Source of the DNA: Euphorbia lathyris | Lineage: Eukaryota > Streptophyta > Magnoliopsida > Malpighiales > Euphorbiaceae | NCBI RefSeq assembly: GCF_963576675.1 | Contig: NC_088915.1 | Span: forward strand, 37,353,501-37,417,500 | DNA: 64,000 bases | Direction: 5' to 3' | Shown: piece after piece, positions 9,843 through 21,320 of the stretch | Numbering within the stretch: the first letter of the stretch is position 1 | Layout: each line of letters opens with the position of its first letter | Notes under the pieces: generated by a model | The model's input: only the letters and a program-made list of their open reading frames with translations | The model's database searches: none | What the model was told of the DNA's origin: nothing | Made by a program: the position numbers and the translations under genes

Positions 9843-12314
9843 TTAAAGTTGGTGAGTATCATCTTGGGGGGAAGTAAGAGGGAAACAGGTGTCGTCGCCG
9901 CCAGTGTTCCATAAGAAATGAGCATAATTGGCAGCATAGTAAGAGTTTGATGGATCGACATTAATGGCTTCCAAAAAGGTTTCTTCTGCTGCCCATAAGT
10001 CTTTTCTTACTCTCCAAAGAAAGCTTGCATATTTGCTGTATGCCTCCGCATCTGCTCCCTCCACTCCTGTTGCTCTCTTGAAGTACTCTTCCGCTCTGTT
10101 TACATTAATATCATTTATCAAATTCTAACCAAACATTACTATCACCAAAACCAAATATATTTAACCAAGTTCGGATAGGTATTCTCATAGAATTCTGATA
10201 ATTGTATTAAATATAAGTACTCCTTATCATTCCTAATCCCATTAATTAAAGATCATGCATGAAAGTGATTAGTGTTAAAGATAAAAAATAAATCTACCAA
10301 AAAAAAAGATAAAAAATAAAATATATATTCACATTCTACTAATGGACGGACCTGAACCAATATCAAAAACGTTGGTCAACAAACAACTCTCTTATGCAAG
10401 TTGCACATTTTCTGCGATAGAGAAAGGCACGTAAAATTCACGTGCATAAGGTGTAAGTCAATTGATATTTTTCCCTCTCAAAGAAAACTAAACCACTCAT
10501 TCTCTATCATGGATTCAACAATACCCAAGCCTTAAATCTAGCACAAGGACAAGTCAAATGTTAAAAAATATAAAAATATAAAAAGTGATATTTTTGGAGT
10601 GTGAGAATAAACCAATCAGATTCTTAAAACCAAATATGTACTTTCTTTTTTTTGTTGATGAGATTGAAGTTTTGGGATGATTTTATTCTAGTATATTCAC
10701 ATGTGAACACCACGCTTGAAAAATAACATGTTAGTCATAACACTATTGGCCTAAAATGCAAAACGAAGAAAGATTTGGGTGTAGATATTTATACCTGTCA
10801 TAATCATGGGCAACAAGGTACAAGAATTGAGCATAATTGGCGAGGAGGAGAGAATTATTGGGCTCTTGAGACAATCCCGTCTGGTATAACAACTCAGTCC
10901 TGAAATAATCAGCATAATCATCTGGCTCAATGTCTGCTTTGATCGGTGAAACTAATCTCTGCATCGTTTCATGGTCTACAGAACTGATTGAAGATTGCAT
11001 TTTTGAAGCTTCATCTACAATTGAATTCCATAGACTTGACTCTTCTTCTCTGGATACTTGACCTGATACCGACTCAGCCTCTTTTGTAGTCCCTATAGAT
11101 GACAACTGTGAAGCACCGTCAGGGACAACTGTTCTAAATTGATTCGACCGATCAAACCGTCCATCACCGCCGTCAGTTCCACTGGAAATCGGCTTAACCT
11201 TATCGCCGCCTCCATTATTACCCCCAATTGAGGCTGTTTTACCACTTGATGGAGTTATTGAGAATGTCTTTACTGAAGAAGAATCAAACCTATGCTCCTT
11301 CTGATCCTGAATATCAACTACAGATTCTATGGTGGCTGCATAAGATGTAGGAGATGCTGAGGCAACTTGACAGCCCATAGAATGTACTGTGAAATTCGCA
11401 AGAAGAATCATCACGTACACCATTAGAGTCGGTGTATGAGAAAAAACTTGTTGAAATAACCAAACGAAAGAAGCATGCATTTCTTTCTGTACTCGACCAA
11501 TAATCCCCCGTAGATCTTCAGTAAATAGAATCTCTCTCATTTGTAAGCTATAGCTGTGTAGCTCTCGGATTATAAAAACCATAGATGAAAATGCCTTTTT
11601 AACCGAACAATAAGCAGATTCACCTGCTTCTCTAAATCCATCTTTCCATTGCAACTTTCTCTTGATAATTCGTAGAGAAAACGGTATATCAATGCTATTG
11701 GCTTTCCGTTCAATACTGGCCGGAATCATATCATCCTGGACAGACCAATCTGGTGGATCTAGCTGGATTTCTGGCCAGTGAGGCACTAGAGAATCCAGAA
11801 GGAATGGACTCTGGTTCTCCATACTTGAATATTCTTTAGTCATGCTGTGGTATCTCTCTGCACTGCTGATACTCGGACTATGATTATCTCTAAATGAATC
11901 AGAGACTGTCTCTGATCTCGAATCGAATTGATAATCTCTGTCGTCATAGTAATTGTCGTCTGAAAGCTTGAATCTGAGCGCCAACTCTTCGATTTTCTTG
12001 GAAAATTCTTCGTCCGAGAAGGTATCTAAGCTTGCACTGCAAGCTCTTTTTATAGTTCGAACTCTGAATTTCGGATGCTCATAAGAGCCAGACCTTCGGA
12101 GCTTTGTTGAACAAGTGCCAAACAGAGTGAACCGGTCTAATCTGTGAACGTATCGGCAAAAAAGCGTTCCAGCTCCAGTTCCATCAGAACGGTGCCGCCG
12201 CCTCTTTGATGAAGGAGAAGAGATTGCGGAGGCTAGGGCTTGAGAAGAGGATGGAGAATGGTGTAGAATTGGTTGTGACCATTGAAAACACGTTGAAGCA
12301 ACTTTTACTCCCAT
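9843..12314 (-). CDS. TPR-like superfamily protein (two exons)
   Basis: Exon 1 is 12314-10795 and exon 2 is 10095-9843. The 699-bp intron starts GT (10794-10793) and ends AG (10097-10096), and joining the exons restores ...HDYDRAEEYFKRATG.... The product is 590 aa. Residues 1-90 are Ser/Arg-rich and low in acidic residues, compatible with a transit-type leader. A helical stretch starting DEEFSKKIEELALRF lies near residues 101-115. A hydrophobic segment at about 295-311 (LMVYVMILLANF) could be a membrane anchor. From about 455 to 575 there are two to three TPR-like helical pairs with the repeating N-Y-A-x-F-L signature (LLANYAQFLYL, YSKYASFLWRV, AANYAHFLWNTGGDD). It resembles the plant TPR-like family exemplified, from memory, by Arabidopsis At2g29670/At1g07280; the biochemical role is unknown. 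This is the only intact-looking host gene in the window, and its codons are free of stops. Confidence 0.88.
10096..10794 (-). other. intron of the TPR-like gene
   Basis: The intron is AT-rich with canonical ends (CAG/GTATAA donor, GTAAACAG/A acceptor on the minus strand). It splits an Arg codon inside a TPR helix, so splicing is needed to complete the repeat. No transposon was recognised in it. Confidence 0.85.
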
Positions 12315-12890
12315 TCTTTTCAGTACTAAACAAAAAGTCGAAACCTAAAAGAGTTGGGATCTTTAATGTAAGCTTCAAAGCCAAACAGAATATATATTAA
12401 AGAAATCTCCAAGAGCCCGAAATTCAACAGATCTGATGAAAAGTCGTGCTCTGCTTTTCCTTTGATCTTAAATTTTTTCTCTCTTCACCTGAAAATTAAC
12501 CAAAACAACCAAATTAGTCCAAGAACATAAATCAAAATCGAAACCAATGATCAGAGACTATAAGCACGTGTAACTAACTACTAGAACCACTGATCTCCAT
12601 AACTAATCATTACTTTCCGGTAAAACTGGATCGAGAAAACGAAAATCGAAACCAGTTTAACCGGAACAAAAATCGACGAAAATAAAACTGACAGATCCAA
12701 GAAACGAAGAGAAGTTGAATATTAAAACCTTGCAGTTGCACCGACCTTGATGAAAACATTGTAATGTACATATAAGAGTGCATTTGTTTTGGAGCTCCGG
12801 CGAAAGATACCGGTGAGAAGCCGCAAAGCGAAGTACGAACCGTAGCTTCACTTTATCAGACGAAAGAAAGACCCTTCTGTTTCTATATAT
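12315..12890 (-). promoter_or_regulatory. 5' UTR and core promoter of the TPR-like gene
   Basis: A TATATATA box lies at 12884-12891 (minus strand), placing transcription start near 12850-12860 and giving a leader of roughly 540 nt. The leader may hold its own intron: a donor CTGCAAG/GTTTTAAT near 12727 and an acceptor TTTTCAG/GTGAAG near 12492 are both present on the minus strand. The TATA box is seen; the leader intron is inferred. Confidence 0.55.
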
Positions 12891-13215
12891 ACAGAGGCTC
12901 AGTGTAACTCTCTTGTCTTTGCGTCTTCCAAAACTATTATTATTATTAATTTAAATTTAGAAAAATCTTGGAGTAAAATTTCCAGTTAAAAAGAGCGCGT
13001 AAAAAGGAAGGAAAAAAACAAGAAAAGCAATGCAAATACAATGACAGGGAAATCCGGTAGCCTGTGACTAGAAAACAAAAGTAGAAGGGGTTTCTGAAAA
13101 AAATTTCTTTAGGGTCCGAGTCAGCTGCCATTTTGTAAGGGTGAAACGTGACCTAGGAGTCCTAATCGCCTGCTTTCCCGGTCATTTTAATCTGATCTGG
13201 CCGTTGCTTACATGC

Positions 13216-13221
13216 CACGTG
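13216..13221. promoter_or_regulatory. G-box (CACGTG)
   Basis: GCCACGTGCT is a CACGTG core about 330 bp upstream of the TATA box of the TPR-like gene. G-boxes bind plant bZIP and bHLH factors. With the second copy at 13305 it makes a pair, as in light- or ABA-responsive promoters. The response itself is inference. Confidence 0.5.
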
Positions 13222-13304
13222 CTCTCATCCACGACCACCTTTCTTTTTAATTGGCTCTTCACAACCGTGATTTTACACCGACCCATTTCCATGTAGTTCC
13301 ATCG

Positions 13305-13310
13305 CACGTG
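13305..13310. promoter_or_regulatory. G-box / ABRE-like (CACGTGTC)
   Basis: CGCACGTGTCAG contains the CACGTGTC form typical of ABA-response elements, 84 bp upstream of the first G-box. It lies outside the solo LTR that starts at 13525, so it is probably part of the original promoter. Confidence 0.5.
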
Positions 13311-13524
13311 TCAGTTCATTTTTTAATAGACTGATAATAATTATATTATTGATTACTTCTTGATTCTCTGTATAATTAAGTATTAGAGGAAATTACACGA
13401 TACTTCTCAAAAGAATCGATTCTTACTTTATTTGAAATTATCAATTACAATCTATATAAAAAATATTAATTACTACTTCGATACATAAAATAAGGTAACT
13501 ATAGTCTAAGGCTGGACATCAGAG

Positions 13525-15294
13525 TGTTGGGGTTTAATGTCATATAGTCAATTGTTGTAGGATATAAACCAATTATAAATTAATCATTCTTTATCGTTTG
13601 TTTTATAAGATATAGTACGTCTAACTATATAAAGACATTCATCTTTTATCAGAACTAATTAAGTTAAATAAAAAAAATCTCTAAGTTTATTTAAGTTATC
13701 ATAAAGTGTTCATACATGCATAAAGTGAGACTAAACTTTATAATAAACTCATAAACTTAAATGGGATTAACATAATACTGTTGAGACTTGCATGTAATAA
13801 TGTCTTCTGTTGTGAACAGAGGGCTGATCTCACAAGCTTTAGGTATTCAGATATCTAGGCTGTTACATGGATTCGGTGAAGGAGTTCATTAGGATTGGAA
13901 ACCAGACTTGAGATAACAGGATGAATGGATTTATCTAATGTCACTTGTTTCATCTCAAATGGTATTAGTAGGTATAAAGAATCCTCAAACTCAAATAAAC
14001 ATTAATTGGTAATTCTGGATTATGGAGTGTGGTGTTTTGACACTGTCCGAACACGATCCATAACAGAGAGGACTCTGGGGTGTGTGAGGGAAGGCGTTCG
14101 ATATCACATAAAGCAATTGCGGGATAGTTAATGATAGATTGAGCATTCATCACTCCTGATAGATGGGAGATATATCCATGTCATCTTGTGCAAAAATTAA
14201 CTGAAATCATTGCAAGGTGATAGGGTTAAGAGTAGAAATGGAGATTTCACTTAACTTATCTATTCAGAGTTAATTCTACTTTCACAAGTAAAATAGACGT
14301 CTCATTATATGTAACTTGACATATTTCATAGTTACAGATTCGTCTAAGGATATAGCTGATGAAGGATCAAATTATACTGGATCTAATACGAAAAAGTAAA
14401 CGTCGGAATCAATATGACTTTTTATCGCTCTAGTGGAATGTGACGATTCTGCTAATACAGTCTGCGCACTCATTCCGTTATATGTTTAGGTCAAATTAGT
14501 TCGGTTGAATTAATTTAAATAAACATATATGGCTAGCTACAGTAAGAACCTAATGGGTCACACACATAATTATGACCGAATGATGAAATGGTAATTTTGA
14601 GAATGAGAGACTAAGGGGGCCGAAATTTATAGTATAAAAATTAAAGATGGCTTAATTAATTTATTTAGATAAATGTAATTAGACTATATGTATGGTTGAA
14701 CCAATTAAAGGGATAATGTTAATTAGATAGTATAATGTGATTATATATCTAAATTATTATCCTAATTTAATTAAATATTCTAATGAGATTAGGATTGTAT
14801 TTATTAAATACAATTATATTGGCTATTTTATTATCTAATTACAAAACCTAATGTGATTAGAAATCTAATTAACTAAACCTAATGGGATTAGGATTAAAGA
14901 AATAAAAGACTATAAATACACCCCTTAGGCTAGGGATTTTCAGTAAACATATATGGAAAGATAGAAAATTCTTCTCGTCCCTCATTCGACAAATTATCTT
15001 TTTCGTTCCATTCGTTTCTTAGTTCGTGTAGTTACCGTTAGAGGCAATCTACACTTGGTTGCTATTTTGGTTGATTACTAATGTTTTAGTTTTGTTTTTG
15101 TTTGTGTTCGTGATTGACGTGATATCCACGTTGGTACTTTATTTGCAACGGTAGATAGTTCGTCAACCAAGGTACATATGTTTAATCCCTCTTTATATAA
15201 ATAATGATTAACGGATCTTGGGAAAAAGGGAAATAGATAAAATAGAAAAAAATTTATAAATTCTGATGTGCCTAGGCTTGTCTATTTTCCTCCA
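13525..15294 (+). mobile_element. solo copia LTR with perfect TSD
   Basis: This single 1,770-bp LTR (TGTTGGGGTTTA... to ...TTTTCCTCCA) is bounded by the 5-bp duplication CAGAG at 13520-13524 and 15295-15299. It matches the LTRs at 61111-62936 and, reversed, 26459-33275. A TATAAATA box lies at 14911-14918. The structure is what LTR-LTR recombination leaves after loss of the internal region. It now sits about 640 bp upstream of the TPR-like gene's TATA box. Confidence 0.93.
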
Positions 15295-15299
15295 CAGAG

Positions 15300-15999
15300 T
15301 AGCAACTGTAGTCCAGACTCCATCATTTAAACCCTTTCGAATTTTCGTATCTGAGTACTTTCTTTTGCAATCTCGTAGATCTAGTGTTTTATGGATAAGA
15401 AATATCATTTATGCTCTTATTAGATGAGAAAATGTTAGAAATGAAAATATTATAAACAACAGATACAGTTCTAAGAGATCCGATAAAATATATGAAATCA
15501 AACGAGAAAAAAAACTTAACGAATAATTAATCAATGCTTCAATCACACAAATCAAATATGAATAAAAATACATTACTTAAAAGGGTAATATTAGCCCTTG
15601 AGTTTGTGCATATTACACTAGTTATTTTTTTTCTTTTTGGAAACACACTATAAAGTCTCTAAATTTTGTCAAAATTAACTACTTAGTCCATTCATTCATA
15701 AATTTTATGTAAAATAAGTTTACCCCTCTGTTAGCGATATTTTCTAATAATGCTAATTTAAACCTTGTCACGTGTGGCTTGAGTGCGGACGTGCCAGAGA
15801 AAATAATTCTCAATTAATGTGGATGGTTAAGTTCATGGATTTACGCACCAAAACTTGAAATCTTAATCGAAACGATCGGCGAGGGATGCAATGATTGAAA
15901 AAATCCATTTTGGGTTTCTAGCGCCGTTGTAGAAACTTTGCTAGATTATTTAAGCTATTGCATAGTAGGCTTTGTAATAAGTAAAGGATGAGTAAGTAA
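15300..15999. other. no gene seen
   Basis: AT-rich DNA. The part around 15590-15720 (TTAGCCCTTGAGTTTGTG..., AAGTCTCTAAATTTTGTC) resembles the repeat-like text at 63780-63920 in style, but no boundaries or coding sequence can be defined. Confidence 0.4.
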
Positions 16000-17150
16000 A
16001 GGAAAATGAAAGTGCATAATTGACACGAGATTTGACGAAAAAATGGTATTTTATTAATGATGAACGAGTCTGAATACATATTGCTAAGAGATATGGGCCG
16101 GGACCAACCCCTTTCAACTCCATCTCGGCTCGAACCCTAATTGGACACTTGTTTTATCTATAAAAGGGACACTCAACCACCAATAAGATGGTGGAACTCT
16201 CTCTTTCTTTCTCTCATAGCTTACTCTTTCTCTCTTATTTCTCTCTCCATAAACTAACTTGGGCATCAGAGTGTCCCAGGGACCGCTCCCTACACAGAGA
16301 AGACATCTGGCACCGAAGGTCCACAGTTGCTCCACATCTACATTATTTGGTGTGGTGAGCGTGGAGAGCAAGCGATCTTCAGTTCAGTTTTAGCAAACGG
16401 CAGATGATGGAAGACCCAACAACAACGACTCCACTAAAAGAAATGCTAGCGACAACCGCCAGAACTTCCACCACGGGCAGGAGGAACCAATATCAAACTG
16501 CACGATAACGCCGATGAACATGGCTCATCTACTGGAAGAAGTGGAACCCGGAGAGGAAGAGGCCAGCACTGTCGCTTAACTAGTCAGCATCATTCGCAGT
16601 TTCCAGGCCACCCAGGCGGTACAAACGGCGGCGTAGATGAAGATCATTGAGCAACATAGAAGCCTTCAGGAGGAAAATGCAAAAACCTGGCAGTTCCTAA
16701 AGGGCGGCTCCATAACGATGGAGGGCTTCATCATTTGGGCGTTATTAGAGGAACGAAGCCTAGAGTGGCACCCCTACCGAACCCCCTACTGATTACCGCA
16801 CTCATGCTTGGTTTCTAGCCACCTATCAACGGAATGGTGGTTCAAGGCATGGCCGCTCAAATAGTTGAAGACCTGTTGGAATCCAAGTTTCAGCGTTTCC
16901 TTGACAAGCGGGCTTTCGGCAGAGTAATAGGAGGAAATGTCACCTAGAGCAAGCCGCATCTCGTTCATATGATCATTGAAAATCCCATCAGTTAGCCTAA
17001 TACTCCAGAATTGAGGACCCTAACGACCATGTCGCCTCCTTCATGAGCACCATCAACCTGTATTGGAAAGACGATGACATAATATGGAAGGTGTTCCCGA
17101 TGACTCTCTCCGGGAGTGCGCAAGAGTGGTATCACGGATGGATATTCAAT
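16000..17150 (+). pseudogene. decayed gypsy LTR end and gag (plus strand)
   Basis: A CTATAAAAGG TATA box near 16157 and a CT-rich leader are followed by TTGGGCATCAGAGTG and CTGGCACCG, which fit the end of a gypsy LTR and the entry to its interior. Gag is recognisable at 17043-17150, where MSTINLYWKDDDIIWKVFPM and LSGSAQEWYHG match the conserved gypsy gag block (usually FPLTLTGAAREWY). The upstream gag is broken by stops and frameshifts, and the similarity ends abruptly at about 17150. Confidence 0.6.
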
Positions 17151-17379
17151 TCACATTTTGTTATCCTAAACCCAAAAGAGCATTTCCTTATTGGGGGCGT
17201 TAAAGGTGATGTAGGGGTTGTCACTTTGTTCCCGAAGCTTTTATGGATTTCTATCCCTTCGCTATTTATCTCTCGATGATTTGTCATTATTCGAGCTTGG
17301 TCCCTTTTTTAGCAGAGGATTCGGTTTATGTTCGTCCCACTCAGTCTAGCTTCTTTCCTTTTTCATCAATTCCTGAAAG

Positions 17380-18480
17380 TCTCTTGGCCTGGAGGTGATA
17401 ATGTTTTGTTGAAACGTCCGACTTTGGCAATTATTATCCATGGCATCGGTAGCTCCTCCCACACTAAATTCCCTGACCTTAATGGCTAGGGCATGAAACT
17501 GCTAAATGAATTGGGCTAAGGTTTCTCCTTCGCTTTGAACCATTCTATTCAGATCTTGCATTATTTTTCCTTCTAGTATGGATGTCACAAAGTGCTCTGC
17601 GAAGGATTCGACCATCTAATTGAAGTTATGGTTAGATCCAAAGAGGAGTTGGTCGCACCAAAAGGCTGCTGACTTTAAGAGTTGTGGGAAAAAGGCAACA
17701 GAGAATTGCATTTATAGCTGTAGTTGCTTTCATGATCCTTCTGAAATTTTTGACGTGATTGATTGAATCTCAACTGCCTCCATATTGATTAAAGGTAGGG
17801 ATACGACACCCCATGGGCATCAGTTGGCGTTGGATCTCTCTAAACAAAGGTGTGCATGTGTCTGTTAGGGCTGAAGGTCCGGTGTATGTACCGAATTTAT
17901 CTTTGTTTTCCCATACCTCCTTTCTAATGATTTCATACATCTCTCTTTGTTTATTTATAGGTTTATCTTCGTCCTCTTCTTCTTTTAGTTTATTTTTCTC
18001 ACCATATTTCCTGTGAGTTAATCGATGTCTATGAGGGGATACTTACTACCTTTTCTTCTTTCCTTTGAATGGTGTCGGGGCTTTTCCTTGGAGATTTTTT
18101 ACTCTTCCCTTCATCTAGAGGGACTTCTTGATCTAGAATATCTTCTTTTTGGGGTGGGCTTCGGGCGTACCTTCTCAGTGTATGAGTTGGTCGATGGCTG
18201 GATTTCTCTGTATTATTTTGATTATTTTGCAAGGTCTCTTCAGTCTTTCTGAATTTTTTCTTTTAGTTCGGTCATCTCTATTTCATGCTCTGGCCTGATG
18301 TCATCCATTTCTTTCTAGATGGGTCCCAAGTTTTGGCAAAATTGACTAGTGACTTCGTCTACCCATCGTTGGTATTGGGGCTCTAACTGTTCCTGTCATC
18401 CAGACTTAGAGATGGATTCTTCTCTATTTCCTTCATGGATTTCCTATTGGTTGCGATTTTCTTTCGCCATCGTTGTTTTA
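17380..18480 (-). pseudogene. decayed gypsy gag (minus strand)
   Basis: From an ATG near 18469 leftward, the minus strand gives pieces of a gypsy gag: QYQRWVDEVTSQFCQNLGPI, a basic RSPPQKEDILDQE region at 18029-18232, then SFAEHFVTSILEGK and LNRMVQSEGETLAQFI near 17520-17610. Several stops and frame changes interrupt it. It faces the gag at 16000-17150, so two separate elements met here. Confidence 0.6.
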
Positions 18481-18499
18481 TTAGAAATTTACATGTTTG

Positions 18500-19000
18500 T
18501 TCGGTCCACGATCCCTGCACCAATGTTATCTGAGTATCTAAACTTATAACTGAGCGTCTGAACTTCTTGTCGAACCTTCCAATGATACACTTGAGAGACA
18601 AATTATCACCATGTCGTAATCATATCGTTTCCAATTTTATTCATGTGGGGGATTGTTGGACAAAATTAAATAATTAATTTAAATACCAATAAACACATCA
18701 TTTCGTGAATAGTTGTGTTCGTTCATGAACAGTCGTGTTTGTTTGTGAATAGTCGTGTCTATCAATGAACAGCCGCGTTCATTCGTGAACAGACGTGTGG
18801 TTTTGATTTCTATTATTATAGACTGGAATTGTCAAATTCATGGGTTGTTGAAAAATAGATTCTCTGGAAGTTTCATGCTCTTTGTCTGTTTATATTGTTC
18901 TTCCTACTCCAGTGATAATGAATCTACACACGATAAGAATTCGCTTGCGTAATATGTTGTATCTTGTGAGGCGATCATCAATAAAGACAAAATCTATCTT
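18500..19000 (-). mobile_element. probable gypsy LTR remnant
   Basis: Upstream (minus strand) of the decayed gag lies a TGGTGCAGGGATCG-like possible primer region near 18510-18525 and then LTR-like DNA. It contains about five degenerate 21-22-bp units of the form CGTGAACAGTCGTGTTCGTT at 18703-18806. The outer end is not defined. Confidence 0.4.
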
Positions 19001-19501
19001 AAACATACTACTAATATAAGTCTCAAATTTATCTAAACTCTGTTACTTAATTTCCAATTTCTTATTTATATATTTTTCTATTTTCATTTTGGTTTTTTTT
19101 GATTTAATCAACATCTAAAAGAAATAAACATATGTTTGATCGGTATATAATTACATGTGACGTTTTTTTTTCTTTTTTTTTTTTAAAGAAACATGTGACG
19201 TTGATATCAAAGAAAAAGAAAAGAGATATAGAATATGTGCATCAGCTAGCGAATTCAAATAATTATCTCCTTTTCCGTATGTACGTCTAAATATAATAAT
19301 TTAAATATAATATCTTTCCAACAGAATCCATGCGTTATAAGCTATATAAATGGGAACCTACGGCCTTTATTCATTTCCCTCTTTATTTTATTCCTTCATC
19401 AACTTTTTTTTTTTAATAAAACTTTGCCAAACATATTCTTTTATTTATTTTACATATATAAATACCCAGGTTGTAATTAAAAACGCAATAGAAATATAGC
19501 T
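19001..19501. other. no gene seen (LINE target region)
   Basis: AT-rich DNA with poly-T runs. Its last bases supply the left copy of the LINE target duplication (TATGTAATTAACTA at 19502-19515). Confidence 0.5.
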
Positions 19502-19538
19502 TATGTAATTAACTATTTTTTTTTTAAAAGGAATAAGA

Positions 19539-20208
19539 TTAATGAGCCACTAAATGGCAAAAAATGTTGAATACAGAACTCAAAAAACTTGGTAATTGAT
19601 CAAAAACTACGGGACTATTAGCTAATCGGGATTCCCTAACAAAAGCATGGGCTATTCCGTTAGCTTGTCTCCGAACAAATGTGACTGAGGTCCTGAGTAG
19701 AAAGAATACGGCGACATTGCTGCACAATGTCTCCAAACTCTCTGGAATCGTCGTGTGAGGAATTGATGGTGTCAACCACTAGTTTAGCATCCGATTCGAA
19801 AATTACTTTAGAAAGATGTCGATTTACAGCCCACTCTATGGCTTCCAAAACTGCTTTAGCTTCACTCTCACGGGTTTGCGGGATACCTTCAAAGCTACGG
19901 ATTCGAGCTCCCACAAATCTACCTTCCGCATCTCTGATGATGGCACTGATGCCACTCAACCCCTCCACTGCAAATGAAGCCGCGTCAACGTTGCACTTCA
20001 CAAAATCGTTAGGCGGGATATGCCATAGTCGACAGATAGGAACCCCTGTCCTTACTCGTACTTCGCCCCTGCTGGTATGCTTTTGTTTCTGAAGATACAA
20101 CCAGTCCTTCCGAGTTTCCAGCGACATGCAGATAGCGTTTGAAGGCGTTACAGTGACTCTCCTCCACAGCTTCTTGTTCCACTGTCTCCAAATCGACCAC
20201 AGCAGCAT
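19539..20208 (-). pseudogene. LINE RNase H domain (RVT_3 type)
   Basis: Plant L1 elements often carry a C-terminal RNase H, and this matches it. KCNVDAASF has the first Asp, SEAKAVLEAIEWA the Glu, FESDAKLVVDTI the second Asp, and RRQANGIAHAF the terminal N-x-x-A-H motif. The last part is in a different frame from the first, so at least one frameshift is present near 19660-19775. Confidence 0.85.
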
Positions 20209-20324
20209 AAGGAAGCAATCCGCCTGATCTGCAATAGTAGCGCGCAGGACAGCAAAACCAGGTCCCTAAAATTAGCAGCAGATGCTGCTGCCGTTCTGAT
20301 AACGTGCATCAGACCCGTCTCCCT

Positions 20325-21311
20325 CTAAATCTGCTGCGCGTAATTACACTCCCAGAAAAGATGCCAGGCGTCCTCTACGTCACCTTGACAGAGAGTACAG
20401 GTAGCTTCTAGCGGAACTCCTTTCTGCTGTAACCGCACTTTAGTAGGAAGGCAATTCCTGCACAGCCGCCAAGCATGGTAACGAACCTTAAAAGGAATTC
20501 CGGCTTTCCAAATACGTTGCCACTCCTCTACTTCCTTATATTCTGGCATGGGCGCTATCTTCTCAACAAGTAAGTGATAAGGGGACTTGACTGTATATTT
20601 GCCATTCTGAGATAAGTTCCAAATTTTCAAATCACCAATCGCGCTACTTTTCACATCTAACTTCAATATTTCCATAACATCTCTAACCTGAAACAGTTCC
20701 TCAAGCAATTCTCTATCCCATTCCACAGAGTTAATTATGAACAAGTCACTCACCTTTAGGCCACGGAGGGTAACAGGCGCTACTGTCTCCACTTTACTGT
20801 TGTCTGGGTCCTTCAACCACGGTTCCTCCCAAACCTTCACGGACTTACCGTCTCCAATCTTCCAACGAAAACCTTCTTTCAACACAATCTGGGTATGCCA
20901 TATGCTCCTCCAAATATAACTCGGTGAGTGCCCAAGACGGGCTGAGAGGAAATCCCCCTGAGGGTAGTATTTAGCTTTGAAAACACGACTTACAAGAGCA
21001 TTGGGTTCTGTCATAAGACGCCACCCTTGCTTTCCCAGTAATGCCAGATTAAAGGCGGTGAAATCTCGGCAACTTAATCCGCCAAGACACTTGGAGACAC
21101 ACATCTTGTCCCATTTCAACCAGTTGATTGCTCTTTCTCCGCCTGGCTTATTACCCCACCAGAAAGAATTCAGCATGCGCTGAAGCTCCTCCGCTGTAGA
21201 GCACGGGATCAGAAATACCCCTATAAAATACATCGGAATGGCTTGCCCAACCGATCTAATAAGTGTAGCTCTTCCAGCTATCCATAGGTGTTTGCCTCTC
21301 CACAACTGCAA
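20325..21311 (-). pseudogene. LINE reverse transcriptase C-terminus and zf-RVT
   Basis: A 328-aa open stretch covers the thumb/connection of plant LINE RT (GKHLWIAGRATLIRSVGQ, FWWGNKPGGERAINWLKWDK, LNLALLGKQGWRL-like). It ends in a zf-RVT domain with WKAGIPFKVRYHAWRLC and a C-x2-C...H-x3-W-x2-C pattern (CTLCQGDVEDAWHLFWEC). It is continuous in frame with the RT palm upstream, apart from a stop at about 21312-21320. Confidence 0.88.
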
Positions 21312-21320
21312 CTTCTTCCA

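Noticed and set aside
12184..12400. Short ORFs on both strands over the 5' end of the TPR-like gene
   Set aside because: They overlap the clearly coding exon 1 in other frames or its 5' UTR and show no domain.
16786..16968. 60-aa minus-strand ORF in the plus-strand gypsy gag remnant
   Set aside because: It lies within the decayed gag region, has no known motif, and has no neighbouring minus-strand element part to support it.
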